Below, piece after piece: positions 40,542 to 51,800 of a stretch of 64,000 bases of DNA (positions are counted from its first letter, which is position 1; every line of letters begins with the position of its first letter). Origin of the DNA: Turbatrix aceti (lineage: Eukaryota; Nematoda; Chromadorea; Rhabditida; Panagrolaimidae); the NCBI GenBank assembly GCA_963969345.1, contig OZ017767.1, positions 8,460,739 to 8,524,738 of the forward strand, written 5' to 3'. The position numbers were made by a program, and so were the translations under genes. The notes beneath the pieces were generated by a model. It did no database searches and was not told where the DNA came from. It worked only from the letters and a program-made list of their open reading frames with translations.

Positions 40542-41825
40542 ATGGATTCCAAAACGGAAAAAGAATTAGACTCCGAATTAAATATTATGATTACGGTATT
40601 ACAGTATGACCAGTATTACTTCGACAGCGAAGAAGCCAAATCAAATGCTGACGTCGTTTATCGCTATAACAACATTATTGAAGCTCTTTTGACGCCGACC
40701 CAGCTTTGGATCATCAACAAGATGGCATTCATAATTCATCTAGCTTCACTTGTCAACATGTTTTTTGTGACCATTATTGTGTTTTTTATTGTCGTCAGCA
40801 TCATCCAGAACAAAAACAATATGAGAACCCCATTCTTCTTCCTTTTCGTGATGGGAAACATTTATTATCTAATTACCGAAGTTTTTGCATTTTCCGTCGA
40901 CGAATTCAATCTGCCATTTTTTTTGCAGAATATGAATTATGTGCTGGGATGGCATTTTAATGGATTTTTGGGTCTCTGGAATATGGCCGTTGCTTTTAGT
41001 AGGTATTCAGGTAATTTTTATATATAGCTTCAAATTTGAAAAATATTTTGGGTTTTGGTTTTTTTAGTTTTAGTTTAATTCCATTTTTTTTATAAAAAAA
41101 AACGACAAACTATCAAAATCGAATATTTATGATCTAAAAAATCTGAAATTTCAGGGATAATTCTCTGGGCCTACAATGACCAAATTTGGAGTAAGAAAAC
41201 CACATCTTTTATTTTGATTTTTCTTTTTCTGTATCCATTTATTTTAAATTTCTACATCGTCAACACCTGGCTTTGTCAATGGATGATGACAACATGCGAC
41301 CCTGAAATCTTCGAAAAAAATAACAAAATCTACAACGTAATACAACTTTTTTCCAACGCAGCATCTTTATTTGGTGCAGCGTTTTTTTGCGTGTCAGCAA
41401 GCTTTGCCAATCGTGTTTCAAAGCATGCGGTACGTGAGAAACAACATCATGCCGAAAATGTCCTACTAATTCAGTCTTGCATTATGACTCTTTTTTTTGG
41501 ACTCCAGTCTGCAGCGCAATTTTTCATGTTCATGGCTTCTGAAGGATTTTCCCAGCTTGTGTTTAACTACGTTGCAATCATTAGTCAGAGTTCCTACGTA
41601 ACAACAATGTACGTCCCTTTTGTGGTGACGAAAAAATTTAGGAACCAGCTCAAAGTGTTTTTACGGTTTCCAAACAATCAGATAGCCTCCAGCAATGGCA
41701 TTTTTACGACAAGTCGCCATATTCCGGTCGGGTCCTCTGGTTCGGGGGGTAATTACGTACACGGAAGCGGAACACTTTCCCAAAGCAGTGCTCAAGTGCG
41801 GGTCTGTAATTTAGTAAATTCGTGA
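40542..41825 (+). CDS. Serpentine chemoreceptor-like 7TM protein 2
   Basis: Exons 40542-41010 and 41155-41825 give 379 residues. The intron lies at exactly the same place as in receptor 1, after the TM3 end SRYSG. Shared wording includes LTPTQLWIINK, QNKNNMRTPFFFLFVMGNI, VLGWHFNGFLGLWNMA, NTWLCQWM and LLIQSCIMT. The N-terminus is 30 residues longer and the C-tail has an extra Ser/Gly-rich end (SGSGGNYVHGSGTLSQSS). A tandem duplicate with clear divergence. Confidence 0.72.
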
Positions 41826-41930
41826 TAAAGTTATCATTATGTGGCTTATAAGGAAATATGATATTTTTTGCAGAAAAACATTTTTTTGCATCACGATTAA
41901 AGTTTTCATTTATTCTGTAAAAACAAGTTA

Positions 41931-43569
41931 TTAAGGATTCGGAGGTCGTTGTCCTGGTAGAACCGGGGGATGGGCAACTGGAGCATTAGGAGTTGGAGCC
42001 GGAGTAGCCAGTACTCTCACAAAAGGGGTCGGTTGAGTCTGTGGAGGATGAAGAGGAGCCGGGTAAGTCGCACGATTTGGAAAAGGCGAAGCTGGACGGT
42101 ATGCAGGAGCTGCCGCGGGTTTTAAACAGTAATAATTACGAACTCCAGTCTGACCCGCCGGAGCTGGATAAAGTGGACGAAATGCAGGAGCTGCACCTGG
42201 AGCGGGAATGAGACCAGCCTCAACGGGAGATATCAGAGAGTGACCAGCCGGTGGGAGTGGTCCCACCGGAGCAGGCGCAGGTGGAGCAGGAGTGCAGGGT
42301 ATCAGGGCAGCAGCCGCTGGAGAGATCAGAGTTGGACCCACCGACTTTTCTTGAGTTGATGAAGTTGAAGCTGGAGCTTGAGTTGCTCCCGCCGGAGCTG
42401 CAGGATCCTTTGGTGTTGTTCCCGCCTTCGCAGCTTCCTTTGCAGCGTCTTTTGCATCCTTCGCTTCCTTTTCCGCAATCTTGAACTTGTCATAGAGCAT
42501 GGTGAAGTCTGCAACTTCAGGCCTCTGTTTCTTGCGAGTCTTGATGAAGTCGAACACGGCCTTGTAGATGAACATGTACTGGCCCTCATTCTGCACGCAG
42601 TTTGCCCGACAAGATCGAATGTCCTTCATTATTTCCAGAACGCTGGTTTCCTGTCCACTGAGAAGAGCCTTCAGCGTGTAGATGATGCCTACGATGGTTC
42701 CTGTCCGGCCGACGCCTGCGCTGCAATGAATCAGGCCAACGTTTCCTGCATCGCTGCGAATGACGCGTAGAAGACGGATGAGGGTGTCGCCGGACGCGGG
42801 AGTGCCAAAATCTAAAAAAATAAATACTGTACATAACTTCGTCGTGGGACCAAAAAAACCCACCTGGCCAATCCATCCACTGATAAATGAACAAGTTATG
42901 AATCTCGTTTTCGACCGACACCCTTAGATCGTAAGTCTCGTATGCGTGCTTGCCTCCGCTGGGTCGGACCCGAATGCACTCAATATTGAAGGTGTTCACC
43001 TCTCGAAGTTCTCCTGCGGTTCGAGGAAAGTAGTCTGCGCACTTACTTTTGCCGTTCTCGACCATTTGGCAGAGGACGACGACATTCCGCGGTCTTTCCT
43101 GCCAGATGAGACGCCACATGTCTCCGATCGTCGTCGAGAGCGGAGCTTGGCAACACATGTACCGGGGAGTGGTCTTAATTGTCGGATGATCAATCCAGTT
43201 GGCATGAATGTAATCGGATTCAGGTGGCACCTGGTACTTGAGGACAACCCGGGTTCTGTCGTAGCAAGGAATATTGCCAAAGCGATTCTTGGCTCGATTG
43301 ACTCCGCTCGCGACGGCTGCCGTATCTTTCGGGACAAAATTCGTAAGCACGGTGTACTCCGCCTTGAGGCCATCGAGACCCGCACTGACGGCTGCTTTGC
43401 AGAATTTATCGATTACAACATCGACGTTGGGATCTTCCTCGATTTCTTTGTCCTGGTTGTATCTGTCATCGATAGCTTCCTCGGTTTTTCGACGTCGACG
43501 TCTTAGCGTTCGTCGTGTTACAGTACGTCGATTTGCATTGAGGGTTGCTTTCTTCGACGCCGATTGCAT
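41931..43569 (-). CDS. Soluble protein tyrosine phosphatase, nematode type
   Basis: Exons 43569-42864 and 42811-41931 join as G+AT and give 528 residues. The N-terminus is very basic (RRTVTRRTLRRRRRK). The PTP domain spans about 60-300: CYDRTRVVLK, YIHANWID, CQAPLSTTIGDMWRLIWQE, CADYFPR, the WPD loop DWPDFGTP, the P-loop IHCSAGVGRTG (Cys265, Arg271) and the Q-loop QNEGQYMFIYKAV. All catalytic parts are present, so it should remove phosphate from phosphotyrosine. The last 190 residues are Ala/Pro-rich, without fold, and may bind SH3 or WW domains. The intron falls inside the WPD loop. Tail-to-tail with chemoreceptor 2. Confidence 0.88.
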
Positions 43570-43930
43570 GCCGAGGACAATTGCGTCAAAAATGTCAGAC
43601 GTACGCTACGGAGAAAGAAAGACGAGCGGTCACAGCCACGCAAGCAGTAGTACTGAACGTCAAGAAGCTGCACGTGGATGTCAAATCCAACTGCCAGGCG
43701 ATTTGGAAAACGCTTCGCTGATTGAAGAAAATGCAAATTGTATAATACCAAAATTACATAATCATGAGAATGCTTCCAACATGCATATTTTGTGTTTATA
43801 AAACTGATATCAAGATGGTGTTGAAATAATTGGTAAGAAAATTTATTTACACGTCAAAAAAACATTTTTTTATAATCAAATAAACTTGTATTTGTTATGT
43901 ACAATAAAAAATTTATCCTTCGGACGAACG

Positions 43931-46560
43931 TCAAATAAAATCATCACCCTCACGGAATCCTTCTTCACCGGACAGAAAAATCGTCGCACTCTCATTTTCA
44001 ATGACCAGACATGTGAATGGTACGCCCTGCTGACAGTGAGCGGCCGATGGCAGCGGTGACGTCATTCTCGTCGTCCTGACCGGAGTTGGAGATACAATCA
44101 TCGGTCCGACGCTGAGCAAACCACCTGTGCCAGAAAGTGTTGATTTTCTCCTGATCGATCCTCTCGGGCTGAGCGTCGACAAAGTTGCCGTAGACTGCGA
44201 TGGCACGAGGAAAGCCGAAGTTGAGGATGTTGTTCTTTTTCTCTGCGAATTTGTCCTCGCTGTGTTGCGTCCTATTGCGACGTATCGGCCGTCGGAAAAG
44301 TCGGTGGATGGGTACCTGCGTCGGCTGAGGAAGGATTGGCCGTAGGGGATGTCTTCAACGATCTGCCGCAGACAGGGGCATGAAGTCAGAAAGGCACGCG
44401 TGTACTCGCTGGAAGCCATGCAGAAAATGAAAAAATTGGAACAGTGGTTTAGGACTTCCAGAGTGTTGGCTGCAAATCGGAAAACCTGGAAAGGGTACAT
44501 CGCTTCGGTAGTTTCGTTTTGGAACATCATGACTACGATCATCGGAACATTTCCGACGACATAGATCACGCAGATAGCAATCATGAGTGCGGTTAAGCGC
44601 TTTTCTGTGAAACTTTTCATGATAGAATTGGATCGGCAGTGTTCGAGAGTTTCTACCGTGCTGCTGCGTTTTGTTAAAAGTCTTCGGTTTTTCTGTAAAT
44701 CGGAAAATTTTTAACTGCAAATTTTACTCAAACTTTAATGTATGTATATATTATATTTGATTGTAGGAGCGTTCACCGTAAGACGTTTCACCGTATACAT
44801 ATATGGCTTTTCGTGCGCGCTAAAGCGGAATATGACGTCAGCTAAATTTAGCGCGCATGAAAACACAACACACGAAAAGTCTCTATCTTTCGTGCGTCGT
44901 GGCAGCCGACACTGGCCGCACCAAAACCGTTGTTCTGATCAGTTGATTTTTCACGAGTGGCAAAATAATGCTACCACCTATACTAAAACGCCGTTTTTTT
45001 GCCTGAAAATAAAAGAAAGGTTTTTCGACTGACTGACCAAGGAAGGGGCAGACAAAAAGTCTCTCTTTTGTGCGTCGTGGCAGCCAACACTGGCCGCACC
45101 AAAACCGTTGCTCAAATCAGTTGATTTTTCACGAGTGGCAAATTAATGCTACCACCTATACTAAATCGCTGTTTTTTTGCCCGAAAATAAAAGAAAGGTT
45201 TGCATCGTTTTTTGATTGACTGACCAACTGAAGAATGGTTTGGCTTGTGTAGGTTGATCAGTTGCGCGCGTTGCCGCAATTTGCCGGCACTATGGTGAAA
45301 CGCCTTATGGTGAACGTTCCTTATTACCATTATATTTATATGTATCTAAAAACCAACTTTAGCAATCTGGAGTTCTTTCGTGATAAAAAAGTTGAGAGCG
45401 ACGAGCACAAAAACGCAGAGGAACCTGATGCTTTCTCGCGTGTAGCCATAATATGAGTATATTGTCCAAGTTGGCTCGCTGCAAAAAAATAACTGACACA
45501 GATCCGCTTTTTTTAAAATTTAAATTTAAAAAAATTTTACCCGCAAAGCAGTCCTTGATTATTTCCCTTCCTCAAAACTCCATTTTCCTCTTTTGATGTG
45601 TTCTGCAGAATCATGGGAAAATGGAGCAAAAAAGAGAGCCCCAACAGGGTCATAACTTTTGGAAAAACTGCATCGATGTTAAAAATACGTTTTTGATGAG
45701 GTCTGCTGATGAGCATGTATCGTTCGACGGTGAGAAAAAGTGCACAATAAAGTCCAGCGACGAGAAATGAATTGATCGCCACGTGTTCGAAATAAATGGC
45801 ATACAACGCGATTGGCTTGATCCGGAATGCGTCTGTCGCATAAATGAACGCGTGGCACATGATCAGGAAAAGTGCTATGAGGTCGAATACAGCCAGGGCT
45901 TTGATGTACCTGAATGGCACTGTCTGGAGGGAAGCGCTGCGGAGCGTGAAGAGATTCAGGATATTTCCTGTTATTCCGATAACTGATAGCACTGCCTGGA
46001 AAAAAAATTTTGAACTGATGTCTTTCGAAATATCATCAAATTCCAGAAAAAACTGTGGGCAGTAATTCATTGTATTAGTCATGGTTTTAAATTTCCTCGA
46101 TAATGCAAGTTTCATTGAATTTTGCACATTTGCAGGGTCGTCCAAATCGAAGCAAATAAATAAAAGCAAACATCCTAGCACATTCGATGACGCGTTTTAT
46201 TGCGCTCCGAATTTTTTGGCAAAAGCATGAACAAACAAAATATGTTGCATAGTGTTCCTGGTTTTACATTTTGTATTGCATGTACCTTGGTTTTTTTGCG
46301 TAAATGGCTCATGTTTGGTAATGAAATTTATAGGGCACGTGAATGTTTGCGCATGACCGATAAATTGAACTTTCTTTTGGCATGTGTTTAATATCATAAC
46401 CAACTAAATTATGGATTTTTATGGTGGCAAAATAACTGGAAGAGTGCGAAAAACTTACAATAACAACACGAAAGACGGAATTGAGTTCCTGGACTGCGAC
46501 ATCGGGTTTGGAAGTTTCGTTTGGTGGCGCGCAAAAGGCATCAAACGCGCTTGTCGTCAT
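43931..46560 (-). CDS. FMRFamide-receptor-like peptide GPCR
   Basis: Four exons join in frame: 46560-46459, 45995-45541, 45478-45358 and 44692-43931, 479 residues. Exon 1 gives a short outer N-terminus with an N-glycosylation site (NET). Exon 2 holds TM1 (VLSVIGITGNILNLF), TM2, TM3 with ERYMLISRP in place of DRY, and TM4. Exon 3 holds outer loop 2 and TM5 (RFLCVFVLVALNFFIT). Exon 4 holds loop 3 (RRLLTKRSSTV), TM6 (LMIAICVIYVVGNVPM), TM7 (ANTLEVLNHCSNFFIFCMAS) and a Ser/Thr-rich tail. TM7 wording is typical of nematode FMRFamide-like peptide receptors. Intron 3 is swollen by a MITE-like element. The open frame before exon 2 (from 46181) is intron. Confidence 0.8.
44766..45320. mobile_element. 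MITE-like element in intron 3 of the peptide GPCR
   Basis: Terminal inverted repeats of 30 bases, 26 matching: GGAGCGTTCACCGTAAGACG from 44766 and GTGAAACGCCTTATGGTGAA near the 45320 end. Inside, a block of about 148 bases is directly repeated (44875-45023 and 45054-45200), with CGTGCGTCGTGGCAGCC, TGGCCGCACCAAAACCGTTG and TGCTACCACCTATACTAAA in both. No coding capacity. Intron 3 (45357-44693) would be about 100 bases without it. Confidence 0.7.
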
Positions 46561-47387
46561 GCGTTCGTTTAACTGCGTAAGATTCGAATATTTCGGTTAA
46601 GTTGAAAATAAAGGAGTAAAGCTCGGAATTAAAAGTCCGATTTGAACGGAAAAGGATGGTATCGTTCAACTTGTCAATAAATTTAGTAACACAGCTGGCA
46701 GGAAACAATTACACAGCTAACGAAAACTGATCCAATGATTGTGGTCGGACGTATGTTTCAGAGTAGAAGTACAGGGCAGTGAATTTAAAAAAGAACCGAG
46801 ACAGTAGTTGATAACGAAATTATTTTTTTCTTCCAAGACCAAAAATATAAGATAGCTTTGATAAAAAAGAATACACACCGAATAAAGAGCCACCCAGCCG
46901 AGCACTTCCAAGTGTAAAAAGACACCGGTTCCGTCGTTGCCGCCAGAGGCACTGATGTGATTTCGTCATTCACTCAGGCAAAGTGTGGGCGCGCGGCGGC
47001 AGTCTGAGGGGGCTGTGCCGTGAGGTCTGCTATGTACGCTGGATGACTGCGGTAGAGAAGAAACAAGACAAGATGTCATGCCAAAAAAGCCTCAGATATT
47101 TCGTCGTTGACGCCGCCAAATTGCATTCTTCTTGGACATCTTTGTTTGCACAATGCGTGTAATGGCAATTAAACCAACAGCATCCGCAGAGCCAGGCACA
47201 TGCACTTGAGTCACGTGGACAAATATTGTCCAAGTGGGTGATAAAATGCACGGGACACTGCAATCTCATCACTCTCTCTTGCACATCAGAACACTGCCGC
47301 AGGCCCGGAGACGACCTGACCCGGTCAAGTGGTTACCGCGAGCTTTTACAGCTTGCAGGCTAACATCTGTTTTTAAACGGAATTAAA
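46561..47387. other. Intergenic region upstream of the GPCR
   Basis: A hydrophobic minus-strand frame near 46740-46970 (HLEVLGWVALYS before a GTGTGT donor-like site) and a Cys-rich minus-strand frame at 47030-47284 are open, but I could not join either to a start or to other exons. No RNA gene seen. Confidence 0.35.
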
Positions 47388-48073
47388 TCTAGAGTAGTGT
47401 TTATCTGATACCGTTTTTTTGATATCATGATCTGATCTGATACTTAAAAAAAGTATCATGATCTGATACTGATATCAGGTTGAAGGAAAAAAAACGTGCC
47501 TGACTGATAGTAACCTGATATCAGGCTGATATCATGATATCAGTCTGATATCGTGATATCTGTCTGATATGAAAAAAATCCCACAAAAAATCTCAAATTC
47601 AATTTCATTTGAATAAATAACATGCAATGTCGTCGTTTAGAAAAACTAGTAAAAAAAGTGAATCTTCAAAATCTCTCAAGAGAATTTCTCCGGAGAATAT
47701 CCGGAGATTCTTTCGGATAAAAAAAATTTCGCAGAAGATTTCAGTGTTCAAAAATAAAAAATAACGAAAAAAATGACGGTAAAACCTAGTTTTTATACTC
47801 CGGAGATTTTTTCACGGATTGTAATCTCTCCCGAAATTTTGCCACACTGCTTTAAACCCGCTTTTTGTTGTTGCTTCCGTTTTTTTGATCGAGATATCAG
47901 TATCATGATACTTTTTTCTGAGATCATGATACTGACTGATATTGATTTTTGCTATCATGATATCATGTTGACCTTTCAAAATTCTTGCCTGACTGATACT
48001 GATCTGATATCAGTATCAGTATCAGACCCTGATATCAGGCTAAACCTGATATCAGATAAACACTAATCTAGAG
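47388..48073. mobile_element. GATATC-rich palindromic MITE-like element
   Basis: The ends TCTAGAGTAGTGTTTATCTG (from about 47388) and CAGATAAACACTAATCTAGA (to 48073) are inverted repeats. The outer 150-180 bases on each side are dense runs of self-complementary words (CTGATATCAG, ATCATGAT, GTATCATGAT). The centre has shorter palindromes such as TCTCCGGAGA. No coding sequence. It lies 145 bases from the LTR retrotransposon. Confidence 0.6.
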
Positions 48074-48213
48074 AACAAATAATAAATATTAACCATACAT
48101 TAAAGAAACTGTATTATAACAAATCAATAAATGCTAATAAATTTTGATTGGTAGAATATTTTACTATTTATTACAACAATTAGCTCGGTACACTGGGCTG
48201 CTCAAATGATTTT

Positions 48214-48218
48214 ATGAT
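48214..48218. other. Target site duplication ATGAT (left)
   Basis: ATGAT directly before the left LTR. The same five bases follow the right LTR at 56531-56535, as expected for integrase-made insertion. Confidence 0.85.
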
Positions 48219-48685
48219 TGATGTGTCCCTCTACTCGGTTCCCTCTGCAAGGATACTGACGAAACTACGCAACAACTTTATTGAAATAATAATACGAACA
48301 AACGATAATGTCAAAGTAGGGACAAGGTAAATTAGGGAGTTTAGTCTTCAATTAGACTCTGCCGAAAGGGCCGGATCGAGGCGCTTTTATACGCTTCGAT
48401 CTTGGGGGCGGCGCCTTCGACTAGTGGTAGCCTAGGCATGCCGATCGCGGCTAGAAGCTTCGAGAAGCTTCTAGAAGAATGCGATCAACAGCCGGAGGCC
48501 AAAACAAGGCAATTAATTAACCTAGGTCCGCGGTATGATTAAAGGGAGGGGTCTTAAGCTGACAGGCGCTCGAGGGATGAGTCATCAACAACTCGATCCC
48601 CGCTGTCAACCCGGACTCCCGTCTTTTGATTAATAGCTACCGTATCCCCAGAGTCTTTCGAAAGATCACAGCGCAGGACGCTGCA
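48219..48685 (-). repeat. 3' LTR of the retrotransposon
   Basis: 467 bases from TGATGTGTCCCTCTACTCGG to GACGCTGCA. Line-by-line reading shows no difference from the LTR at 56064-56530. It contains AGAAGCTTCGAGAAGCTTCT, a palindrome-rich segment, and GATGAGTCATC, an AP-1-like site. Confidence 0.95.
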
Positions 48686-48687
48686 AT

Positions 48688-48699
48688 CCTTCCTCCTTC
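48688..48699 (-). other. Polypurine tract
   Basis: GAAGGAGGAAGG on the minus strand, two bases from the 3' LTR; primes plus-strand DNA synthesis in LTR elements. Confidence 0.75.
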
Positions 48700-48852
48700 G
48701 GGAAAGACCCAGGGGGGGGGGAAGCTTGGACCGAATCGGAAACCTTAAAGGGGTTCACTTAAAACAACACGAAGGAAACAATTAGAATCAGAGAAACAAA
48801 CAAAATTAGAACCAAAATTAGAACAAACAAAATTAGGGGTGACGGGCTCGGC

Positions 48853-51800
48853 TCAGTCGTCGAAGTAGCCGTACGGGCAGGCGCACGCCAGGATGCGCAA
48901 CGGGGCGCGCGCATCGGCGTGGATGTTCTTGTCCGCCTGCAGAAGTCTCCAGTCCGGAGCGAACAACTGCAGGGCCCCCGTGAGGGTCAAACTGGTGAAC
49001 CTCAGGGGGTCCGGCGGCCCATCATTCTCAGCTGTTTTGAGGTTAAGCTTGTTTGTTTGAATGGGATTAGTGGATTTCCTTTGTTTGAGGTCGTCGTGAT
49101 GAGCTCGGTGTAATTTACCGTTCTTTTCGTCTTGGACTTCATAAATAGCTTGTCCTTTTGTATTTGTGACAATTGCCGCGTGCCAGCAGTTTTCAAGAGT
49201 TGATCGTCGCCAAACTAGGTCGCCAGTTGAGAAAGTCCCATTGTTTGCATGGGAGGGCGCCTTCTGCGCGCCCTGGTTGACCTGTGGTGGTGTGAATGTG
49301 TTCAAAGAGTGTGTAAGCAGTCGCGAAAACATAAGCTCGCTAGGTGATTGTCCCATTGTAGGAAGAGGTGTGTTGCGATAATCTGCTAGCCAGATTTTCG
49401 TTGCTTCGGAGGGCTTTGTGTCTGGATTTTCTTCCAAGATCTTTTTGACAGTTTTCTTAAAGGTCTGCACAAATTTTTCCGCGAGTCCATTTGATTCAGG
49501 ATGGTATGGAGGTGACTTCATTGTGTGAGTACCACATTGTTGCATGTGGGAGTTGAATTCTTCGGCCGTAAATTGACGGCCATTATCAGATACCAGATAT
49601 TTTGGGTATCCAAAATGACAGAAAATATTGTCAAGCACCTCAATGCAATCTGTGGCTCTTGTTTTCTTCATCGGGAATACAAATGGGAAACGAGAGTAAG
49701 CGTCCACTACAACTAACCAAGTTGCATCAAAGATGGGTCCAGCAAAATCGATGTGAACTCTTTCCATGGGTTCAGTTGCTTTTCTCCAAGGTGTAATTGG
49801 TCGTTTTGGAATTTCTGGTGCATATTTGTTGCATACGGTGCACGTCGCACAGAGATTTTCGATGTCTTTGCTGAGGCCTGGCCACCAAAAGTAACGCCTG
49901 GCTAGGGCTTTGGTTCTAGCCATTCCTTGGTGCGAGCGGTGAAGCATAGCCCCGACCTTAGGTCTGTCTGCTTTAGGAATGACGAGTCTGTCGTCTTTGT
50001 ACAGTATGCCATTTACTGCGTGCAAGGAATTTCTGACGGTAAAGTATTGTTGCACTTCAGGTCCAAAGGGACCCTTCCATCCTTCAGAAAGAGCAGCCAG
50101 GGCGGTTTTGATGCTTTCGTCACTGAGTTGATTGACATGTGTTGCATTCTTATCGGTGTCTTCGTTGTTTGCTGCATCATCTGTTTTGTTGTTTTCTGCT
50201 TGTAGTTCTTCTTGTTCTCCTTGTTCTTCTTCGGCTTCGGGTTCCATTCCAAAGTATGATGTATTGACCAGTGTTGGCGAAATTGCTCGGGAAAGGGCAT
50301 CGGCTAAGACGTTGTCTGGCCCTTTCAGGTAGCAAGAGGTGATGTTAAAATCTTGTAGTTGCATGAGCCATCTATTGAGTCTTGTTGATTTTGATGGTGT
50401 ATCATTGAGGTGAGTTAGTGGGTTGTGATCGGTATTCCAGATAATTTTTGTACCGTACAAGATGTGTCGTAGATGTTCTAATATTGCGATTAGTGCCAGT
50501 AATTCCAGTTCTGTTGTAGAGTAGTTCTTCTCTGCTGATGTCAGTTGTCGAGAGAAATAGGCAACGGCATGAGTTAATTCATCATCATTCTTCTGTAGGA
50601 TTGTTCCAGCGAGTCCAGTTAAACTGGCATCTGTGTGAACGATGAATTCACGAGTGTAGTCAGGTGCTACTAAGATTGGAGGTTTGGTAAGTTCTTCCAC
50701 GAGAGTTTTGAAAGCGATTTGTTGAGCTTCTTCCCATTGGAATGGCACGTTTTTGCGTGTGAGTTCTGTAAGAGGTCTGGCAATAGCTGCGAAGTGAGGA
50801 ATGAATTTCCTAAAGAAGTTGGCTAGGCCGAGAAATCTTTTGATTTCTGTGACTGTTGTGGGTGCAGGGTACTTCCGTATGGAATTAAGGTGGGCATCGG
50901 ATGGGCTTATTCCATCCATGTCGATGCGGTGGCCCACATATGTGACACTGCGATTGGCTAAAGAGCATTTTTCGGCGTGAATTTTGAGTCCATAGTCTTT
51001 CAGGCGTTGGAATACCAGCTTCAAGGCTTTTAGATGTTCTTCGGGATTTGGGCTGCGTGTAAAGACAATAATGTCGTCCATGTATGCCAAAGCGAAGTCT
51101 TCCAGGTTTTGTAATACTGTTGACATAACTCGGCAGAAGATAGCAGGAGCGTTTTTCAATCCGAATGGCATGGTAGTGAATTGATATATTCCTGATTCTG
51201 TGATAATTCCGCAGTGTCGGCTTGTTTCCTCGTCAAGTGGTATTTGAAGGAAGCCGGACTTCATGTCTAATGTGCTATACCAATTGCATCCTGAAGTTTT
51301 GTTCAAGAGTGATTCAATTCTTGGTAATGGGTATGGGTCCATTTCTGTGACATTATTCAGTCGGCGAAAATCCACGCAGGGTCGTAGTTTGCCGTTCTTC
51401 TTGGGCACGACCACAATTCCTGATACCCAGGGAGTTGTGGATTCGATTAGTACGCCGGTCTCCAGCATTTCTTTGATGAATGTGTCAACTGCTGGTTTTA
51501 CTGTCTCTGGTATGCGATACGGTTGAGTCGTAATTGGTTTGTCACTGCTTACGCTCATTTTCGGGGCAGTAATAATACATTTGCCTAGATCTTTGTCGTT
51601 TCTGCTGAATAGTTTTGAATATTGCTCGATGAGATCCACAAGTTCGTTGACGTTTTCTGCAGGTAGATCTGTTTTTGGTAGAGTTATGATGCTTTCATCT
51701 TGTTCCTGGGTTGTTTTCACTGATGCGTAAGCGTCTGCCATTGCTACACTTGCTTTGCCTATGTGGCATGTCTTATTGGTGTAGTCGATGACGAAGCCGT

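Noticed and set aside
45996..46181. Start of the peptide GPCR at 46181
   Set aside because: TTTTTTTTCCAG at 45996 is a clear acceptor in phase with the separate exon at 46560-46459, so this stretch is intron.
46717..46973. Membrane-protein exon upstream of the GPCR
   Set aside because: A short hydrophobic frame and one donor-like site are not enough without a start or neighbouring exon.
47030..47284. Cys-rich 84-codon minus-strand ORF as a secreted peptide
   Set aside because: No signal peptide, no ordered Cys pattern and no splice partner; not supportable.
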